In this document: one piece after another, positions 61,552 to 64,000 of the stretch
How the letters are laid out: each line of letters begins with the position of its first letter
Numbering within the stretch: the stretch's first letter is position 1
Origin: Embiotoca jacksoni
Lineage: Eukaryota > Chordata > Actinopteri > Embiotocidae
Direction of reading: 5' to 3'
NCBI GenBank assembly: GCA_022577435.1
Contig: JAKOON010000005.1
Location: 11,373,224-11,437,223 of the forward strand
DNA: 64,000 nucleotides
Notes under the pieces: generated by a model
What the model saw: the letters and a program-made list of their open reading frames with translations, nothing else
Database searches by the model: none
Told to the model about the DNA's origin: nothing
Translations under genes and position numbers: made by a program

Positions 61552-63027
61552 AAACAGCTCTCCAAATCAGACTCTCTCACACACGCATATGCACCTTGCC
61601 AGCACATAGAGGAGCATGGCTGATGCAGCAACAACAACAGCAAACAAATATATAAATAAATCAAAAAAGCACCATTTCTTCAGTTATAAATACCAGTTTT
61701 ATTGTCAGAAAATAGATGTGCCTTTTTTCTGCCTGCTCTGTGTGCTGCACAGTAATAATTCTCTGCTTTCATCTCTCAAGTACTAGAGAAGCCCTTGTAG
61801 TAACCTGAGATTATCATTACAGGAGTAATAATTGATTAAATTACTGTGGTAGAGTTGGTCATACAAAAGAAGATCTTACACATCCACAAGACAGCAGATT
61901 TTTTTTAAATTATTTTTTTATTATTATTAATGATCAGCCCCAACATAATCGATGTAACTCTTATTTCTGGGCTGAAACTGATGGGTTTATCAAGATACAT
62001 GAATACTCTATGAACACAACCCTAAAAGGGTAACAACCAGCACTTGCTTCCAATCCTACTTTCCTGCAAGAGACCCAGCAGTGAATAATATAAATAACAT
62101 TCACAAAGGTATACATTATTGAACCAAATCCAGTGCAGGGAAATCTATTTCTATCCTTGTTCATCACTAAATCCTATGAATGAGGCAGAAGAAAGTGCAA
62201 GTCAGGAGGCCCGTCAGGAGGAGGACAGCATTAAGACAACATGAAGACCTGCCTTAGTTCAGGAGTATTTGTGTTGCCAAGTGATTGTCTGCCTTTGCGT
62301 GTTTGTGCATGCATGTGCATAACTGTGTTTGAATGATGGTAAAGACAAAGGATGGAGTGAGGGGGAGAGTGTTAACTCAGCCCCTCAGGCCACAGAGGCA
62401 GAGTTGTCATCCTGCTCACACACTCTCCACGCCCCTGTCTCCCTCTCCCTCGTCCTCATGCCTCCAATTCCACTGGTCAAGGACGTCCAGTTGACACAGC
62501 CTGGAGGGACAAACAAACTCAGTCTGGGCAGGTAACGAGCAGGCGGCTCCAAACAGCGCTGCATCGCCTCCTTAATCTGTCACTTACCAGTCTCGACCAC
62601 ACACATTTACAAGGACTGTTTTTGACTCACAGTAAAGAAAACAAAGCAAAAGCACAAATGAAAGTGCAATAAAATTATACATTCTTTCCTTCATCCTTAA
62701 CCAAGATAACATCAGAAATCTGACTAATGTCCTTCATTTGATTCACATTTAAAAATAATAAAATTACAAGTTGAAAGTTTACACAGGAAACAGGCTCCTG
62801 CGTCTTTTACTCAGCTTTGTAACTTCATCCAAACATCCCATCGACTGCCAGTGTATTCAACTCCGGTGTGAGGTTAAGTTGCCTCTAATAAATAGGCATA
62901 AATGACAGTGTTCAATGTACAGTGTACAGTCTCCCTTTAACAGTCTGAAAAATCTCTGAATGGATTTGCTCCCTCAGAGCGGTTGCTCCCCCTGTTGGCA
63001 GAAGGCCAAAAGTGCAGCTCTCTGTGG
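61552..63027. other. Convergent intergenic region between plcz1 and pik3c2g
   Basis: It holds the 3' UTRs of both genes, whose ends cannot be fixed. An AATAAA on the plus strand is noted at 61655. I did not find a close canonical signal for pik3c2g on the minus strand. The plus-strand frame at 62329-62535 has no known motif. Confidence 0.7.
61655..61660 (+). terminator. plcz1: Possible plcz1 polyadenylation signal
   Basis: A canonical AATAAA sits 104 bases past the stop codon. The short 3' UTR is plausible, but no downstream element was verified. Confidence 0.45.
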
Positions 63028-63180
63028 TCAGATTGGACAGTTCCCGAGTAGAAACCAGGTCTCCTTGTCCAGCAGCTTCTCCTCCAGTTTAATGTTGGTT
63101 GCAGCCACAAACATGTTCTTGCTCTTCACTGTCACCTCCAGCACCATCCCATACAGCAGCGGGACGTTACTGTACTCCAG
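63028..63180 (-). CDS. pik3c2g: pik3c2g terminal coding exon
   Basis: Acceptor ATGTTCACAG. Fifty codons then TGA at 63030-63028. It encodes the closing strands of the C2 domain (MVLEVTVKSKNMFVAATNIK) and the tail KETWFLLGNCPI, which parallels the KETVKWYQL-type ending of class II PI3-kinases. Confidence 0.83.
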   Translation of the reverse strand: MEYSNVPLLYGMVLEVTVKSKNMFVAATNIKLEEKLLDKETWFLLGNCPI

Positions 63181-63902
63181 CTGTGAACATGAGGCAGATA
63201 TTTTAGTCATCAAACAGCTAGGACATTTTTGCTGTGCAAAACTTTGTTTCCATCCATTTGATTCTGATCAGGCTTCACATAAAAGGTAGAGAGGCTGTTA
63301 AATGCGTGGGAAGCTGCTGGTCAGAGTCCGCTGGGTTCAGCACTCAAAGATCACATCAGCATCACACGGCGAGGAGAGCGGCACCGCAGACACAGCACAC
63401 ATTAAGAGGGAAAATTACACGCAAGTTAGAGGGAATTTACAAAACTCTAAGTGACAGCACTTCATCTCAAGAGGGAGGTAATGAATGTTCAAAAGACAAA
63501 AAAAAAAAATATAAAAAAAAAATACACATTATTGTTTTACAATAAGCCTGCATTTCTATCTTCTAAAAGCTTTTAGTTATGTTTGGCTGATGTAAAACAG
63601 GAAAATGTCATTTGTACACAATGTTTGGAACTTATGTTTGAAAAATGGAAAGCGCATGAGCTTACAGTGTTAAGTAATGGCATCGATTTCTTAAATACGG
63701 CCAGTGATCTAACTGAATGACAGAGGATGCTGTGACTGGGCGAAATCATGCACAGAGAGAAGGGTGGAAGTCGTACCAGTTCATTGAAGGTGGGGTTGTC
63801 ATTATTGCGGACCACCTTTGTCTTCTTCTTGGAGCGCTGCTGAGGGTCTGGTCTCAGACGTGTGACCACATAGGCGTCGGGGTTCGAGCCGTTTGCCTGC
63901 TT
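63028..63902 (-). CDS. pik3c2g: pik3c2g, last two coding exons (class II PI3-kinase, C-terminal C2 domain)
   Basis: Exons 63902-63777 (42 codons) and 63180-63028 (50 codons and TGA) splice phase 0 on the minus strand. The product reads GSNPDAYVVTRLRPDPQQRS and KKKTKVVRNNDNPTFNEL, then LEYSNVPLLYGMVLEVTV and ends DKETWFLLGNCPI. This is the terminal C2 domain of class II PI3-kinases, which contain kinase, PX and C2 modules in order and make PI3P and PI(3,4)P2 on endosomal and plasma membranes. The gamma form is favoured by adjacency to plcz1, as in human. The kinase and PX regions lie beyond the right edge. Confidence 0.82.
63181..63776 (-). other. pik3c2g: pik3c2g last intron
   Basis: A 596-base GT-AG intron with poly-A runs near 63500-63530 on the plus strand. 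Nothing else recognised. The remaining bases 63903-64000 belong to the preceding intron. Confidence 0.8.
63777..63902 (-). CDS. pik3c2g: pik3c2g penultimate coding exon
   Basis: Acceptor TTTTCAACAG, donor CTG|GTACGA. It encodes the first half of the C2 domain, with a loop aspartate in NPDAYV, a basic KKKTK patch and the NPTFNEL strand typical of PI3K-C2 proteins. Confidence 0.85.
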
Positions 63903-64000
63903 CTGTTGAAAAGAAGAAAGAAAAAAAAAAAGGACGTAGAGCACATTTACTATGACATATTTCCTCATGTCAAATGTAACAAAACAATCGTAAGAAGGTT

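Noticed and set aside
1..64000. CRISPR arrays, phage genes, operons or a prokaryotic defence system
   Set aside because: The DNA is clearly vertebrate with spliced genes; tandem arrays seen are microsatellites or degenerate minisatellites without spacer structure.

Overview
The window reads as vertebrate nuclear DNA, almost certainly from a teleost fish. Coding exons are short, begin after AG and end before GT, and are separated by large AT-rich introns. Microsatellites (CA/TG, TA, GA, GGA) are long, and several repeat families that I recognise as common in ray-finned fish genomes are scattered throughout. There is no sign of operons, ribosome-binding sites or other prokaryotic features. Most open reading frames in the window are chance frames in intronic or repeat DNA.

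Three protein-coding genes can be supported. (1) plekha5 lies on the minus strand. Its first three coding exons are at 27473-27382, 27261-27185 and 25135-25078 and encode the tandem WW domains. The gene continues leftward, and nearly everything from 1 to about 25,077 looks like one large intron. (2) A PLC-zeta-like phosphoinositide phospholipase C (plcz1) lies on the plus strand, with eleven exons from 47,749 to 61,551. They splice in frame into 565 codons covering EF-hand lobe 2, the X and Y catalytic halves, an acidic X-Y linker and a C-terminal C2 domain. (3) The last two coding exons of pik3c2g (class II PI3-kinase gamma subunit) are on the minus strand at 63902-63777 and 63180-63028 and encode its C-terminal C2 domain. 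The rest of that gene is beyond the right edge.

The order and orientation (plekha5 reading left, plcz1 reading right, pik3c2g reading left) match the human 12p12 block as I remember it, allowing for inversion. This supports the zeta assignment of the PLC over a delta paralogue. plcz1 and pik3c2g converge with about 1.5 kb between their stop codons. Both products act on phosphoinositides: PLC hydrolyses PIP2 to IP3 and diacylglycerol, and class II PI3K makes 3-phosphorylated lipids. PLEKHA5 is a WW/PH adaptor that binds phosphoinositides.

Layout: 1-25,077 plekha5 intron 3 with a Tc1-like relic, TTAA-type element copies, other dispersed repeats and large CA/TG tracts; 25,078-27,473 plekha5 exons 1-3 with a CpG-dense promoter region; 27,474-47,748 a gene-poor stretch with no recognised exon and several dispersed repeats, including one element with long inverted ends; 47,749-61,551 plcz1, with a deleted mariner-like element in intron 2; 61,552-63,027 convergent intergenic DNA; 63,028-64,000 the pik3c2g 3' end. 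The most interesting observations are the acidic X-Y linker in a PLC-zeta-like enzyme, the complementary (CU)n/(GA)n tracts that bracket plekha5 exon 2, and the absence of recognisable exons for EF-hands 1-2 of plcz1.
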